64,000 bases of DNA from Tragulus kanchil (GCA_022376925.1 JAIOJX010000028.1:107171931-107235930), one strand, 5' to 3'; positions 35,963 to 49,537 are shown, numbered from the stretch's first letter. The notes: generated from the sequence alone by a model not told the origin. A program made the numbers and translations.

Positions 35963-38110
35963 TGAGGATTTAGCAAAGAGGTGACAAAGGGTAATGCATC
36001 AAACCATACTCTGCAATTATTTGCTATCGCCATGTATTCTCCCTGGAACATAGTGTATACCTAATCTTTGTTGCCTGGACAAAAGAAGGTGTATGATCCA
36101 TAATGATGCCCCACTCTACACCATTTTCCATTATTTGGAAACCCCATGGAGCTCTTCAGTTACTCAGCTCTTGTATATCTCTCTGGATAGGCTGGGTTAT
36201 GGGGTGGTGACAAACAGCTCCAAAGATCTCAGAGGTTTAACATAAAATAGGTTTATTTCTTGCTTGTGCTACTTGTCTAGCACAGGTCAGCAGGAAGGTC
36301 TTATATTAACGACTCAAGGACTGAGGAGGCTCCATCTTGGCTCATGCTTCCAGTCTCATCAAGACAGGGAAACAAGGGTGTGGCAGCTCCTCTGTAGCTC
36401 TTAAAGCTCCTGTCCAAATGTGATACAGGTTACTTTGTTTCACGTTTAATTGTCCAAAGAAAATCGTATAATCAGATCTGACCTCAGGGAAGAGGAAGAG
36501 AATCCCCTTCTTTGTGAACATCTCTAATGACCCCATGCTGGGTTACTCACATGGGCCGTCCCTTTAACTTAGCTTTCATTGAAGGAAACTTAATAAATGC
36601 AGTTTTGTGAATAAATATTGTGAAAATACTATTACTTTTATGTGCACAAGCAAGAAGGTAACCCTTTTTACCAGATTTTGTGCATAAATAAAATTATTCA
36701 CAAATTTCCTTAACAGAATTCTCTGCTAGTCGAGCAAATCATAGTATTTTGCCTTGAAATCTCAGCCTAGTTTCCATGTCAATGGCAGTCCACTTGGTAC
36801 TTCTTGCCTCTTATGAGATGACAGCATTGCTCTAAAAACCTTGTTCAGTCATTGAACATCTTGCAGAAATTTAGCTAGTGTAGATATATGCCTAGCGCTT
36901 GTACTAACATTTTCTGTCTTCTATTCTGACACTTATTAGATGATTGCTTTAAAGCTATTTTTGAAGAGAGGGCTTGAAAGAGGAGAATGGATCAATCACT
37001 GTTTTTAGCCCCTTTTTCTAAAAAACCCCTCCTTTTGATGTACAGTAACTCAAAGTCAGTTCCCCACACATGAGGATTTAGCAAAGAGGTGACAAAGGGT
37101 AATGCATCAAACCATACTCTGCAATTATTTGCTATCGCCATGTATTCTCCCTGGAACATAGTGTATACCTAATCTTTGTTGCCTGGACAAAAGAAGGTGT
37201 ATGATCCATAATGATGCCCCACTCTACACCATTTTCCATTATTTGGAAACCCCATGGAGCTCTTCAGTTACTCAGCTCTTGTATATCTCTCTGGATAGGC
37301 TGGGTTATGGGTGGTGACAAACAGCTCCAAAGATCTCAGAGGTTTAACATAAAATAGGTTTATTTCTTGCTTGTGCTACTTGTCTAGCACAGGTCAGCAG
37401 GAAGGTCTTATATTAACGACTCAAGGACTGAGGAGGCTCCATCTTGGCTCATGCTTCCAGTCTCATCAAGACAGGGAAACAAGGGTGTGGCAGCTCCTCT
37501 GTAGCTCTTAAAGCTCCTGTCCAAATGTGATACAGGTTACTTTGTTTCACGTTTAATTGTCCAAAGAAAATCGTATAATCAGATCTGACCTCAGGGAAGA
37601 GGAAGAGAATCCCCTTCTTTGTGAACATCTCTAATGACCCCATGCTGGGTTACTCACATGGGCCGTCCCTTTAACTTAGCTTTCATTGAAGGAAACTTAA
37701 TAAATGCAGTTTTGTGAATAAATATTGTGAAAATACTATTACTTTTATGTGCACAAGCAAGAAGGTAACCCTTTTTACCAGATTTTGTGCATAAATAAAA
37801 TTATTCACAAATTTCCTTAACAGAATTCTCTGCTAGTCGAGCAAATCATAGTATTTTGCCTTGAAATCTCAGCCTAGTTTCCATGTCAATGGCAGTCCAC
37901 TTGGTACTTCTTGCCTCTTATGAGATGACAGCATTGCTCTAAAACCTTGTTCAGTCATTGAACATCTTGCAGAAATTTAGCTAGTGTAGATATATGCCTA
38001 GCGCTTGTACTAACATTTTCTGTCTTCTATTCTGACACTTATTAGATGATTGCTTTAAAGCTATTTTTGAAGAGAGGGCTTGAAAGAGGAGAATGGATCA
38101 ATCACTGTTT
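35963..38110 (+). repeat. Direct duplication 11 (offset 1107-1108 bp)
   Basis: Copy 1 is 35963-37004 and copy 2 is 37071-38110. The 66 bp scar (37005-37070) shares the exact 16-mer 'tttgatgtacagtaac' (37034-37049) with the unique sequence after copy 2 (38127-38142), within a clearly degraded context. The left about 470 bp are also the right part of duplication 10. Confidence 0.95.
36433..37004. other. Unique intergenic DNA, possibly constrained
   Basis: No repeat resemblance. The stretch 36560-36720 ('aataaatgcagttttgtg', 'gtgcacaagcaagaaggtaa') has even composition without CpG decay or poly(A), as conserved non-coding DNA often does, but this is only an impression. Repeated at 37540-38110. 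Confidence 0.4.
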
Positions 38111-40178
38111 AGCCTGCTAGACCCTCTTTGATGTACAGTAACCAAAAGTCATTCTCATCACATCACAGAAGGTTTAGGTGAGGCAAGCTTGTGATCTCAG
38201 CTGAATTCTTAATACACGATAGGCTGTCTAGTGTCCCCACACAGGGGATGTAATTCAGTTTATAATAAAAGCTCAGTGCCCTTATTGCTGTTACTATACA
38301 CAGCAGACTTACTATATACCATCTATTGTATTTTCTAGATGAAAGAAAAAGTATTAAATTATTTCCTGACTGTCTTTCAAAGTCTACTTAACCAATTCAC
38401 TGCTGCTAATTAGCATCTGGGTGCCCTCATAGAGCAACACCCTGGGCAATTCCTAGTCTTCCTCGTGAATCAAACCTCCATAAGACTACTGTCCCCTTGT
38501 GGTGATGCACAGATTATGCCTATTCCATGGTAAACTTGAAGCTGTTTTCAAAGGACTTGGAACATGCTGGCCATCTCATGTTATCCGTCAACTGGAATCA
38601 CAGAACAAGGTAAAATAAGGTCCAAAGATAGCTTTGTATATTGACCTTTGCTTGAAAAAATGCTCAATGGCTGACAGAGTTCATAGATAACCTAGTTTTT
38701 TCTCCTCTTGGCCTCTTGCAACAATAATGTAGTTGCCACCTCAGCAGACATATTATATAATCAATACTTAGATGGCCATTATTGCTGTCGGGCATTAAAA
38801 AGTGCATTCAAAAGGCATGAGAATCTTCTGGAGACACTCATTCTGTCAACCAGGGCAGTCCTTAGGGAGGGTTTCCCTCCAAAAGCAGACAGCCAGAGGA
38901 AATGTTGACAATGGCAAATGTCAGGAGAGTTTCTAGGGCAGTAGAGTACCATGGGTCTCTTCCCTCCCTCAGCAGGTGCCTGGACATAGGAGTGATTTGC
39001 ACTGATCAATCTACGAAGCCATTTCAGGTGTCCAAATATTTCCTTTACCTTTTGATTCAGAATTTTCCTCCAACCTCAAGAGCTTTATTTTTGAAGCAAA
39101 AAGCTGGTTCTTGTACTAATTCTGATTCTGACACTTATTAGATGATTGCTTTAAAGCTATTTTTGAAGAGAGGGCTTGAAAGAGGAGAATGGATCAATCA
39201 CTGTTTAGCCTGCTAGACCCTCTTTGATGTACAGTAACCAAAAGTCATTCTCATCACATCACAGAAGGTTTAGGTGAGGCAAGCTTGTGATCTCAGCTGA
39301 ATTCTTAATACACGATAGGCTGTCTAGTGTCCCCACACAGGGGATGTAATTCAGTTTATAATAAAAGCTCAGTGCCCTTATTGCTGTTACTATACACAGC
39401 AGACTTACTATATACCATCTATTGTATTTTTCTAGATGAAAGAAAAAGTATTAAATTATTTCCTGACTGTCTTTCAAAGTCTACTTAACCAATTCACTGC
39501 TGCTAATTAGCATCTGGGTGCCCTCATAGAGCAACACCCTGGGCAATTCCTAGTCTTCCTCGTGAATCAAACCTCCATAAGACTACTGTCCCCTTGTGGT
39601 GATGCACAGATTATGCCTATTCCATGGTAAACTTGAAGCTGTTTTCAAAGGACTTGGAACATGCTGGCCATCTCATGTTATCCGTCAACTGGAATCACAG
39701 AACAAGGTAAAATAAGGTCCAAAGATAGCTTTGTATATTGACCTTTGCTTGAAAAAATGCTCAATGGCTGACAGAGTTCATAGATAACCTAGTTTTTTCT
39801 CCTCTTGGCCTCTTGCAACAATAATGTAGTTGCCACCTCAGCAGACATATTATATAATCAATACTTAGATGGCCATTATTGCTGTCGGGCATTAAAAAGT
39901 GCATTCAAAAGGCATGAGAATCTTCTGGAGACACTCATTCTGTCAACCAGGGCAGTCCTTAGGGAGGGTTTCCCTCCAAAAGCAGACAGCCAGAGGAAAT
40001 GTTGACAATGGCAAATGTCAGGGAGAGTTTCTAGGGCAGTAGAGTACCATGGGTCTCTTCCCTCCCTCAGCAGGTGCCTGGACATAGGAGTGATTTGCAC
40101 TGATCAATCTACGAAGCCATTTCAGGTGTCCAAATATTTCCTTTACCTTTTTGATTCAGAATTTTCCTCCAACCTCAA
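38031..40178 (+). repeat. Direct duplication 12 (offset 1096-1097 bp)
   Basis: Copy 1 is 38031-39079 and copy 2 is 39127-40178. The scar 39080-39126 is 47 bp of low-similarity sequence containing 'agagctttatttttgaagc'. Single-base indels at homopolymers ('tttctag'/'ttttctag', 'caggag'/'cagggag') cause open frames in the copies to differ in length. Confidence 0.94.
38111..39079. other. Unique intergenic DNA
   Basis: No gene or repeat recognised. A 66-codon frame at 38708 (again at 39805) has no family features. Confidence 0.55.
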
Positions 40179-42128
40179 ACATTATGAAAAGCAGAGATTG
40201 GGCCTATCTATCATTGTAACCATACTGATGAATACTACTTGGACATAAGGAAGTTCAAAATATGACATACACACAGAAAATCAACCCTGTGGCATTGAAT
40301 GTGAAGGAATATGTTTTCATTGCAAATATGAGTGAAAAAATTTAATATTGCTCAGCTAATGTCTCTCAAGGGCTATAATGCCAAATGGGAGGGAGTGAGG
40401 AAAACATTTTATTAAAAAATGTTATGGCTTGAGTTTCAGTAAGACATTCTCTGAATTTGACTTTTTTATTTGAGAAAGTAAAGATATAGTTGATTTTTCC
40501 CAGAGTTTATGTTTATTTTCTAGACATCCCAAATAGTTTTATACAAAGCCAGAATAAGTCATGCTTTCCAAGATCACTGAAGATCTATACTAAAAAACTT
40601 TAGTAATACATATAATGCTAGAACGTATCTCATTTATTTTGTGAAAACCACCAACCCAAGAGGATATTGAATGAGAAAAGGCAGGTTAAAATGCTAACAA
40701 AGAAATCTCTCAATTCCCCCCATCCTGCAAAAAGTATTCAAGCAAGCATGTAGGCTTTGCAATCATGCTTCAGCAGGGGGGGTCAGAGATCAAAAATAAA
40801 TGGTGGGCCACAACATGCAGAGCTTTTAAAAAATAATGTCACATTCTTTCATTCTCAGCATAAGAAATGGGCAACTTGTTCAGGGCAAATAATTGTTTGA
40901 ACTGAGGATTTTATTATTAATCTCTGAAGACTGCTGAATTTAGGGTCAAACAAGATAAATGTGATAACCTAGTTTCTTCTCCTCTTAGCCTCTTGCAACA
41001 ATAATGTAGTTGCCACCTCAGCAGACATATTATATAATCAATACTTAGATGGCCATTATTGCTGTCGGGCATTAAAAAGTGCATTCAAAAGGCATGAGAA
41101 TCTTCTGGAGACACTCATTCTGTCAACCAGGGCAGTCCTTAGGGAGGGTTTCCCTCCAAAAGCAGACAGCCAGAGGAAATGTTGACAATGGCAAATGTCA
41201 GGGAGAGTTTCTAGGGCAGTAGAGTACCATGGGTCTCTTCCCTCCCTCAGCAGGTGCCTGGACATAGGAGTGATTTGCACTGATCAATCTACGAAGCCAT
41301 TTCAGGTGTCCAAATATTTCCTTTACCTTTTTGATTCAGAATTTTCCTCCAACCTCAAACATTATGAAAAGCAGAGATTGGGCCTATCTATCATTGTAAC
41401 CATACTGATGAATACTACTTGGACATAAGGAAGTTCAAAATATGACATACACACAGAAAATCAACCCTGTGGCATTGAATGTGAAGGAATATGTTTTCAT
41501 TGCAAATATGAGTGAAAAAGTTTAATATTGCTCAGCTAATGTCTCTCAAGGGCTATAATGCCAAATGGGAGGGAGTGAGGAAAACATTTTATTAAAAAAT
41601 GTTATGGCTTGAGTTTCAGTAAGACATTCTCTGAATTTGACTTTTTTATTTGAGAAAGTAAAGATATAGTTGATTTTTCCCAGAGTTTATGTTTATTTTC
41701 TAGACATCCCAAATAGTTTTATACAAAGCCAGAATAAGTCATGCTTTCCAAGATCACTGAAGATCTATACTAAAAAACTTTAGTAATACATATAATGCTA
41801 GAACGTATCTCATTTATTTTGTGAAAACCACCAACCCAAGAGGATATTGAATGAGAAAAGGCAGGTTAAAATGCTAACAAAGAAATCTCTCAATTCCCCC
41901 CATCCTGCAAAAAGTATTCAAGCAAGCATGTAGGCTTTGCAATCATGCTTCAGCAGGGGGGGTCAGAGATCAAAAATAAATGGTGGGCCACAACATGCAG
42001 AGCTTTTAAAAAATAATGTCACATTCTTTCATTCTCAGCATAAGAAATGGGCAACTTGTTCAGGGCAAATAATTGTTTGAACTGAGGATTTTATTATTAA
42101 TCTCTGAAGACTGCTGAATTTAGGGTCA
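39783..42128 (+). repeat. Direct duplication 13 (offset 1180 bp)
   Basis: Copy 1 is 39783-40948 and copy 2 is 40963-42128, with a 14 bp scar ('aacaagataaatgt'). The beginning of the unit also occurs in duplication 12 (38686), giving three copies. Near its start copy 2 has C and A where copy 1 has T and G ('agttttttct...cttggcc' against 'agtttcttct...cttagcc'), an end-of-chunk pattern. Confidence 0.94.
40179..40948. other. Unique intergenic DNA
   Basis: AT-rich without recognised repeats or genes. Present again at 41359-42128 through duplication 13. Confidence 0.55.
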
Positions 42129-43723
42129 CAGTAAGGGTTGATTAGGTACAAGGTGCATAAAGCTCTCCTCTGTCGATGCTATTGAAAGAAGCAAGTAATT
42201 TAGATTCAGAATTGGTCTTGGATTGAAGCTCACTCCATTACCGACCATTTTCAATTTCAGCTATACAATAAACATCAAGCTCGGCAAGGAAATTAGTACA
42301 TTTGGTAATGTATTGGAAGAGATGGGTGGGTCTTTGACAAGATGACACTTATCACCAAAGCTTCAGTTAATGAAACCCTTGAGTGGTATCTGCGTTTGAC
42401 ATATTTTGACATTTTTTGAAATCACATCCAGCGTTTTTCCCCCCACAATGTTCTTCTTTATGAGAGAGAAAAAAAATCCATCTATCTTTAAAATGAGTAC
42501 TGAAGTACTGCAATATTATTGGAAAAAAATTAAAGAGATGCTGCCTGCCACTGACAGGAAGAACGGGGCACTTTCTCAAAATCCGTAAGAAGCAACAGAT
42601 TCATAGGATAAACTTTATTCAAATGAAGCCCACGATGTATTTCCAGAAGAGGCGTCAGACTTAAATGGAGCATGTTTTATCATACATTCCCTAAAAGTAC
42701 CTTTCAGTATAAAATGTGACCTCATTAATGTGACTACAATTTACATTGCTGCAAAAAATTTGCCAATTTTAGGTAATTATTTCCTGAACAAAATAGCTTT
42801 CTTTCTTTCTTTCTTTTTTTTCCCTACTAGGAGACTGCTTGTACCTTGGTAAAGGTGGAACTTTAAAAAGAGAAAATAATGAAAGGGAACAGAAAATGAA
42901 AACCGTATATCAAAAAAAAAAAAAAAAAAAAAAGTCGAGAAAGAAAACTGCAGGGGAAAAAAAAAGTACAAAATAAATAGGGGAAAAGCAGATACACATA
43001 AAGGCATCAAGAATGAACAATTTCTGGCCCCAAACTAGGTCTGACTAGATCACAATCCATATTCTCTCACCAGAGTTCTCACGTTTATGTATAATTAAAT
43101 GCTGTTTTATTGCCAACTGGCCTAGATAATGAAAAACCAGAAAAAGAAGAAAATGCTTCCAAAGTGACTGAAAATTCAGGCTCACACATTCTGAGGAGTG
43201 GTTTTTGTTATTTACTTTTTAGTCCTTTTTTTTTTTTCCCTAAAAGCTGGATAAAATTATTATGTATTCAGATATTTTAAATCTCACACAGCTCTATTGT
43301 TCATGTCATGTTTTTTATCCAGTGCTGAGAGAACAATGCAACAAAAAATACAAAGCGTGCTAAATGGGGGGGCCTTCCTGAACCCTACCGGACTGGGGTG
43401 GCACTTGCAGTGTGTGGTAGGCCCAGCCGGGTGGTCTCCTTCATACATCAGTTACCCACCATGAGCAGGAGGTCACCTTGAAGTTTGGAAAGGGGAATAG
43501 GAGAGAGAGAGAATGCAAGGGAGGCAAGAGCAGACTCAGGAGAGAAAAAAGGCTGCTTTGTACAAGATAGATGCTCTCGAAGAATTAAAAACACATCAAG
43601 AAGACTCTTGTTTAACCTCCACTCTGTAGGTGATTTCTTAAACCCTTTAGACTCCTACCCTTTTTGACTTCCGTAATCCAAATTTAAGATCCCAAATCCT
43701 ATAGTTAAGAAAAGGGAAAAACA
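42129..43723. other. Unique DNA with poly(A) tract and a G/C-richer patch
   Basis: 42150-42420 reads as non-repetitive DNA with possible constraint. A run of about 23 A lies at 42912-42934 within a purine-rich block. 43370-43470 is locally G/C-rich ('ccggactggggtggcac', 'cagccgggtggtctcc'). No coding evidence: the frames here are 60-77 codons and purine/pyrimidine-biased. Confidence 0.5.
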
Positions 43724-46003
43724 CTCTGTATTAGCTCCAAGTCTTAACATGGTCATGTTGAAAAGCTGCATTCCACATTTCCCCGACTGCCAACTCTGTC
43801 TTACTCCCTAATATATTACCTTTAACATGCAAAAATACAATGAGCACTGTAGAGTTGTTTGGTCATTTAATAAACCAGGGTTTTATGATTATGCTTTACT
43901 ATTCCTTATCTGTCCTGCAAGTATGGAAAATCAGTTCATTGTGTGTAAGTAGAAGGATATGTCACCTGACCTCAAGAGTGACACTCCAGTTTAACTGCTT
44001 TTAATATCACAAGTATGACCTTTTGACAAGTCTTAAGAGCCTTCCATTTTGCTGATTTTAGAAGTAAATATGGAATAACCAGACTTTGAGTGAGAGGCCC
44101 CGCGGAGGGTTCATCACTGTTGTCTAGTCTGATTAATTGATACCCATGCCACAGCAGTTAAATATTTTTATGTGCAAAGTACTTACTAGAATGGCTGTTG
44201 GTCATCAATGAAGTACTTATTATCACTGTAATTGGTTAATAATTTAAGTTTTTGTTTAATGTGTTGTCATCCCCTCTAACACCTCCTGAGAGAACTCAGG
44301 ACGATTTCTTTTATCTCTTAAGGCAGTTCTTGCCACATAGTAGCAACTCAAACAGGTTTTTGAACAATTAAATTGAGGATTCGCCACATACACACATTTC
44401 AGGAGTTGTAACAGTCCTAAGAATGATCACTTTAATCTCTTTGCAGCATTAACTGCTTATTCCTTCCAAATCATTCTGGCACTGAATACTGTAAAAACTG
44501 GAGGAATGTTTTTCACTGCTGATTTTTATTTGATCTCCATTTTTTCAGAAAGATATTTTTGTGATCAACTTTGCCTGACATCCTGGAGTTCAACATCTTT
44601 AGAATTAAACCTCTTGTCTTCTGTAGGGTAGAGAATGAGCAGTAACTCAGCTGCTTATGATGGAGCTGATCTGAGTGTCCAACTGTGAACAATTGCATTT
44701 TAAGGTAACTCTTCAGTTTCCATCATTAACTGAACACCCTTCTTCAGCTGTACCTTGTGCCTACAGTTGCTGGACTTTCCTGGAGTTATTTGGTTTGAAT
44801 CATCTCGAGTCTAGGCTTGTCAAGCTGCTAGTCTAGGTTTCAGCTTTTGTCCAGAATTTCATTCTAACTTTTTTTAAGCCCAGCTTTCAGGTCTCTGTAT
44901 TAGCTCCAACAAATGAGTAAAACTGCATTCCACATTTCCCGACTGCCAACTCTGTCTTACTCCCTAATATATTACCTTTAACATGCAAAAATACAATGAG
45001 CACTGTAGAGTTGTTTGGTCATTTAATAAACCAGGGTTTTATGATTATGCTTTACTATTCCTTATCTGTCCTGCAAGTATGGAAAATCAGTTCATTGTGT
45101 GTAAGTAGAAGGATATGTCACCTGACCTCAAGAGTGACACTCCAGTTTAACTGCTTTTAATATCACAAGTATGACCTTTTGACAAGTCTTAAGAGCCTTC
45201 CATTTTGCTGATTTTAGAAGTAAATATGGAATAACCAGACTTTGAGTGAGAGGCCCCGCGGAGGGTTCATCACTGTTGTCTAGTCTGATTAATTGATACC
45301 CATGCCACAGCAGTTAAATATTTTTATGTGCAAAGTACTTACTAGAATGGCTGTTGGTCATCAATGAAGTACTTATTATCACTGTAATTGGTTAATAATT
45401 TAAGTTTTTGTTTAATGTGTTGTCATCCCCTCTAACACCTCCTGAGAGAACTCAGGACGATTTCTTTTATCTCTTAAGGCAGTTCTTGCCACATAGTAGC
45501 AACTCAAACAGGTTTTTGAACAATTAAATTGAGGATTCGCCACATACACACATTTCAGGAGTTGTAACAGTCCTAAGAATGATCACTTTAATCTCTTTGC
45601 AGCATTAACTGCTTATTCCTTCCAAATCATTCTGGCACTGAATACTGTAAAAACTGGAGGAATGTTTTTCACTGCTGATTTTTATTTGATCTCCATTTTT
45701 TCAGAAAGATATTTTTGTGATCAACTTTGCCTGACATCCTGGAGTTCAACATCTTTAGAATTAAACCTCTTGTCTTCTGTAGGGTAGAGAATGAGCAGTA
45801 ACTCAGCTGCTTATGATGGAGCTGATCTGAGTGTCCAACTGTGAACAATTGCATTTTAAGGTAACTCTTCAGTTTCCATCATTAACTGAACACCCTTCTT
45901 CAGCTGTACCTTGTGCCTACAGTTGCTGGACTTTCCTGGAGTTATTTGGTTTGAATCATCTCGAGTCTAGGCTTGTCAAGCTGCTAGTCTAGGTTTCAGC
46001 TTT
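43724..46003 (+). repeat. Direct duplication 14 (offset 1156-1157 bp)
   Basis: The clean match is 43766-44847 with 44923-46003. The second copy starts at about 44893 with 'ctctgtattagctccaa' (equal to 43724-43740), then 13 bp of garble replace about 25 bp before the clean match. The scar before it (44848-44892) is unrelated or degraded sequence. Confidence 0.93.
43766..44847. other. Unique intergenic DNA, possible regulatory segment at 44140-44260
   Basis: 44150-44260 holds TAAT-type motifs ('ctgtaattggttaataattt') in non-repetitive sequence. A short MIR/L2-like 3' piece may be at 44325-44380 ('gccacatagtagcaactc'). No gene. Confidence 0.4.
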
Positions 46004-48064
46004 CTCTGGTCTATTAAATCAGAATTTGGTGGCTGATTCTCCTCTCCCATTCTCCTTGTTTTTGTGTGGTCTTGGGCCTTCTACTGTCATTTTAGTATGG
46101 TTTTGTGAAAAAGCACAGGTCATAGCATGAGCTCAGTTTATTATTTCCTAGGTTTAATATACTTTTCCCATTTTGCAATTATGAAATGTTTGACACAAGT
46201 GATAGAATATAAAAATATATTTGTAGAAAGACTATACATATGAATATATGTGTATGCATGTATTTACATACACACCTGTGTACATTATAAAATGCTCTGT
46301 TAATCAACTGGCTGCATTTGCAAGGTAAAGCATGATAAAGTGAACACTAATACGTACATCACCTAAACATCCATGTACACCCATGGGTACCTCTCTTGCT
46401 GCCCCACTAATGGTAACTATTATCTCAAATTTTGTGTTTACAATTCTCTTATTTTTCCTTCCAATTTTTTTCACTTATATATTTTCCTATATTAATCTGC
46501 TTTGCTATGTTATGCTTCAGCAGTGACTTACACAAAGAAATACTGATTTTTTTGCTCAAGTACACATTGGGTAAAGGCTGGCTGTGTGTCTGTCAGTCAG
46601 CTTTGACTTTGTTCTGGATCTTCTTTATTCCAGGACTCAGGTTAAAGGAGTTGCTCCATCTCAGTTTGATTGCAGAGGAAAAAGAGCATTGATAACACCA
46701 TGGGTGGCTCTTAAAACTCTTGCTGGCAATGGCTCAGTTCTATTATGTTTCATTGGCCAAGTCTGATATAAGTGAGGAGGGTACATTACAGGGAGGGGTA
46801 CTATGGGATACATGGCAAAGGACAGGAATGCATAATCCTTTCTTAGGAACTACAGTGAATACTGGGAAGAATAAAACTGACCAGAGTTTGTTCTCTGGTC
46901 ACAAATATTCATCTGTCTTTCTGTAGGGTAGAGAATGAGCAGTAACTCAGCTGCTTATGATGGAGCTGATCTGAGTGTCCAACTGTGAACAATTGCATTT
47001 TAAGGTAACTCTTCAGTTTCCATCATTAACTGAACACCCTTCTTCAGCTGTACCTTGTGCCTACAGTTGCTGGACTTTCCTGGAGTTATTTGGTTTGAAT
47101 CATCTCGAGTCTAGGCTTGTCAAGCTGCTAGTCTAGGTTTCAGCTTTCTCTGGTCTATTAAATCAGAATTTGGTGGCTGATTCTCCTCTCCCATTCTCCT
47201 TGTTTTTGTGTGGTCTTGGGCCTTCTACTGTCATTTTAGTATGGTTTTGTGAAAAAGCACAGGTCATAGCATGAGCTCAGTTTATTATTTCCTAGGTTTA
47301 ATATACTTTTCCCATTTTGCAATTATGAAATGTTTGACACAAGTGATAGAATATAAAAATATATTTGTAGAAAGACTATACATATGAATATATGTGTATG
47401 CATGTATTTACATACACACCTGTGTACATTATAAAATGCTCTGTTAATCAACTGGCTGCATTTGCAAGGTAAAGCATGATAAAGTGAACACTAATACGTA
47501 CATCACCTAAACATCCATGTACACCCATGGGTACCTCTCTTGCTGCCCCACTAATGGTAACTATTATCTCAAATTTTGTGTTTACAATTCTCTTATTTTT
47601 CCTTCCAATTTTTTCACTTATATATTTTCCTATATTAATCTGCTTTGCTATGTTATGCTTCAGCAGTGACTTACACAAAGAAATACTGATTTTTTTGCTC
47701 AAGTACACATTGGGTAAAGGCTGGCTGTGTGTCTGTCAGTCAGCTTTGACTTTGTTCTGGATCTTCTTTATTCCAGGACTCAGGTTAAAGGAGTTGCTCC
47801 ATCTCAGTTTGATTGCAGAGGAAAAAGAGCATTGATAACACCATGGGTGGCTCTTAAAACTCTTGCTGGCAATGGCTCAGTTCTATTATGTTTCATTGGC
47901 CAAGTCTGATATAAGTGAGGAGGGTACATTACAGGGAGGGGTACTATGGGATACATGGCAAAGGACAGGAATGCATAATCCTTTCTTAGGAACTACAGTG
48001 AATACTGGGAAGCAATAAAACTGACCAGAGTTTGTTCTCTGGTCACAAATATTCATCTGTCTTT
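45778..48064 (+). repeat. Direct duplication 15 (offset 1143 bp, seamless)
   Basis: Copy 1 is 45778-46920 and copy 2 is 46921-48064, joined at 'atctgtcttt|ctgtaggg'. Differences are one T lost near 47611 and one C gained near 48013. The 5' 225 bp also occur in duplication 14 (44622), giving three copies. Confidence 0.95.
46004..46920. other. Unique AT-rich intergenic DNA
   Basis: Alternating purine-pyrimidine stretches around 46225-46275 ('atatgtgtatgcatgtatt'). The 86-codon frame at 46432 and its longer 102-codon version at 47527 differ only by a homopolymer indel, so neither is a credible gene. Confidence 0.55.
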
Positions 48065-48737
48065 CTTCCAGGTAATGATATATTTCCCCCATCCCCAAGG
48101 GAAACAATTCAAATGATATATCCATTAAAGCACTAGATTCTAGGTCCAGGGTTCTGTGATCAGGTCCAGATATAGTTCATTTGTATACCCATGAGCTAAA
48201 ACAGTCTGCCAAGCATAGCAATTCTGAAATTACACTGGGCAAATGTTGTGAGGGACCTCCAACAATGGGAGGGGGGATGTCTCTTGATTAAGTATATTCT
48301 CTTCTCTTTCTCTAGCTCCCCAGTTCATGGTTACAGACAACTCTTAACTCTAAACTCTGGGCAGTTCTTCCTTTTCCATTACTCTCATGGGCCATCTCTG
48401 GCATTGGAGAATAAGCACTCTTGGGAGCTAAGAATTCCTTGCTTCTTGCTCTTAGAACAGACACAGTCTCCTTTATCCTAGGCTCATGGCTAGTTTGGCA
48501 GTTTAATTCTCCCAACAACTTCATCAGCTTTTTGTACCAACAGCCACATAGGCAATTCCTTCCAAGATATACCTCTCTTTCTCTAGTCTTACATTGAGGC
48601 TTTGTTTAGCTTATCAGACTTCTGTGAGGGCACTAAACCCTTAGGTTCTTTTAAGCCATTTGTGCCCCTGAAAAAGATTCACCAGTTATCACCATAATCA
48701 ATTCAACCTAAGGCACCTCTAACATCTTTAATTCATT
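48065..48737. other. Unique intergenic DNA
   Basis: No repeat or gene recognised. Confidence 0.55.
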
Positions 48738-48947
48738 CTGTGCTAAGTCACTTCAGTTGTGTCCGACTCTGTGCAACCCTATGGACTATAGCCCACCAGG
48801 CTCCTCTGTCCATAAGATTCTCCAGGCAAGAATACTGGAGTGGATTGCCATGATCTCCTCTAGGGGATCTTCCTAATTCAGGGATCGAACCTAAGGCTCC
48901 TGCATTGCAGGCAGATTCTTGACCATCTGAGCCACCAGGGAAGCCCA
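48738..48947 (-). mobile_element. Bov-tA SINE, reverse
   Basis: Full element in reverse: 'ctaagtcacttcagttgtg', 'gcccaccaggctcctctg', 'caggcaagaatactggag', 'cctgcattgcaggcagatt' and 'gagccaccagggaagccca'. The 66-codon minus-strand frame is a SINE translation, not a gene. Confidence 0.95.
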
Positions 48948-49537
48948 ATAACTTAGTCTATGATTCTCTAAACTAAGTTTTAATCAGATTTTGTCACTCA
49001 GAGGTACTCTCAGTTTTACTTTGGGATATAAAAATAAGTTGCATCCTCCAAACCTCTAAATCCCCTGTTTCCAATTTCCTATTATTTCTTCTCATCTTTG
49101 CTTACAAACTGACCAGCCCTGTTGTGAGCTCAATTCTTTTTTTTGTACCACCATGTCAGATGCAGCCAACAGCAACCAGGACATGCTAGTAATGCTCTGT
49201 TTCCTAATCTCTGTGCCTAAAGTCACAAAGTCACTCGGTATATCATCTGCTTTTTATGTCACCGTAGCTTCACCACTGCATAGTGGTTTGTGATCCATCC
49301 AGCTTCTAAGAACATTTTCTTGTCACCCATCATTCTGCCACAAAGTCAGTGGGACACACATTCAGGGTTTTGTTACAGCAGCATCTGCTTTGAAGTAACA
49401 ATCTCTAAATCGCTGTGACTGACAAAAAAAGTTATTCTTTGTTCATGTTACATCTACAATGGCTATGAGTTGACTGAAGTTTTATTCCCTGTGTCCTCTT
49501 GTGGGGCTCTGAATTGAAAGAGGACCATTGCAAGCAT

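Larger units (their letters stand above)
34101..36432 (+). repeat. Direct duplication 10 (offset 1165 bp, seamless)
   Basis: Copy 1 is 34101-35265 and copy 2 is 35266-36432, joined at 'acaggtta|tgcacaatg'. Copy 2 has a 2 bp gain ('gggtgtggc' against 'gggtggc'). Confidence 0.95.
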
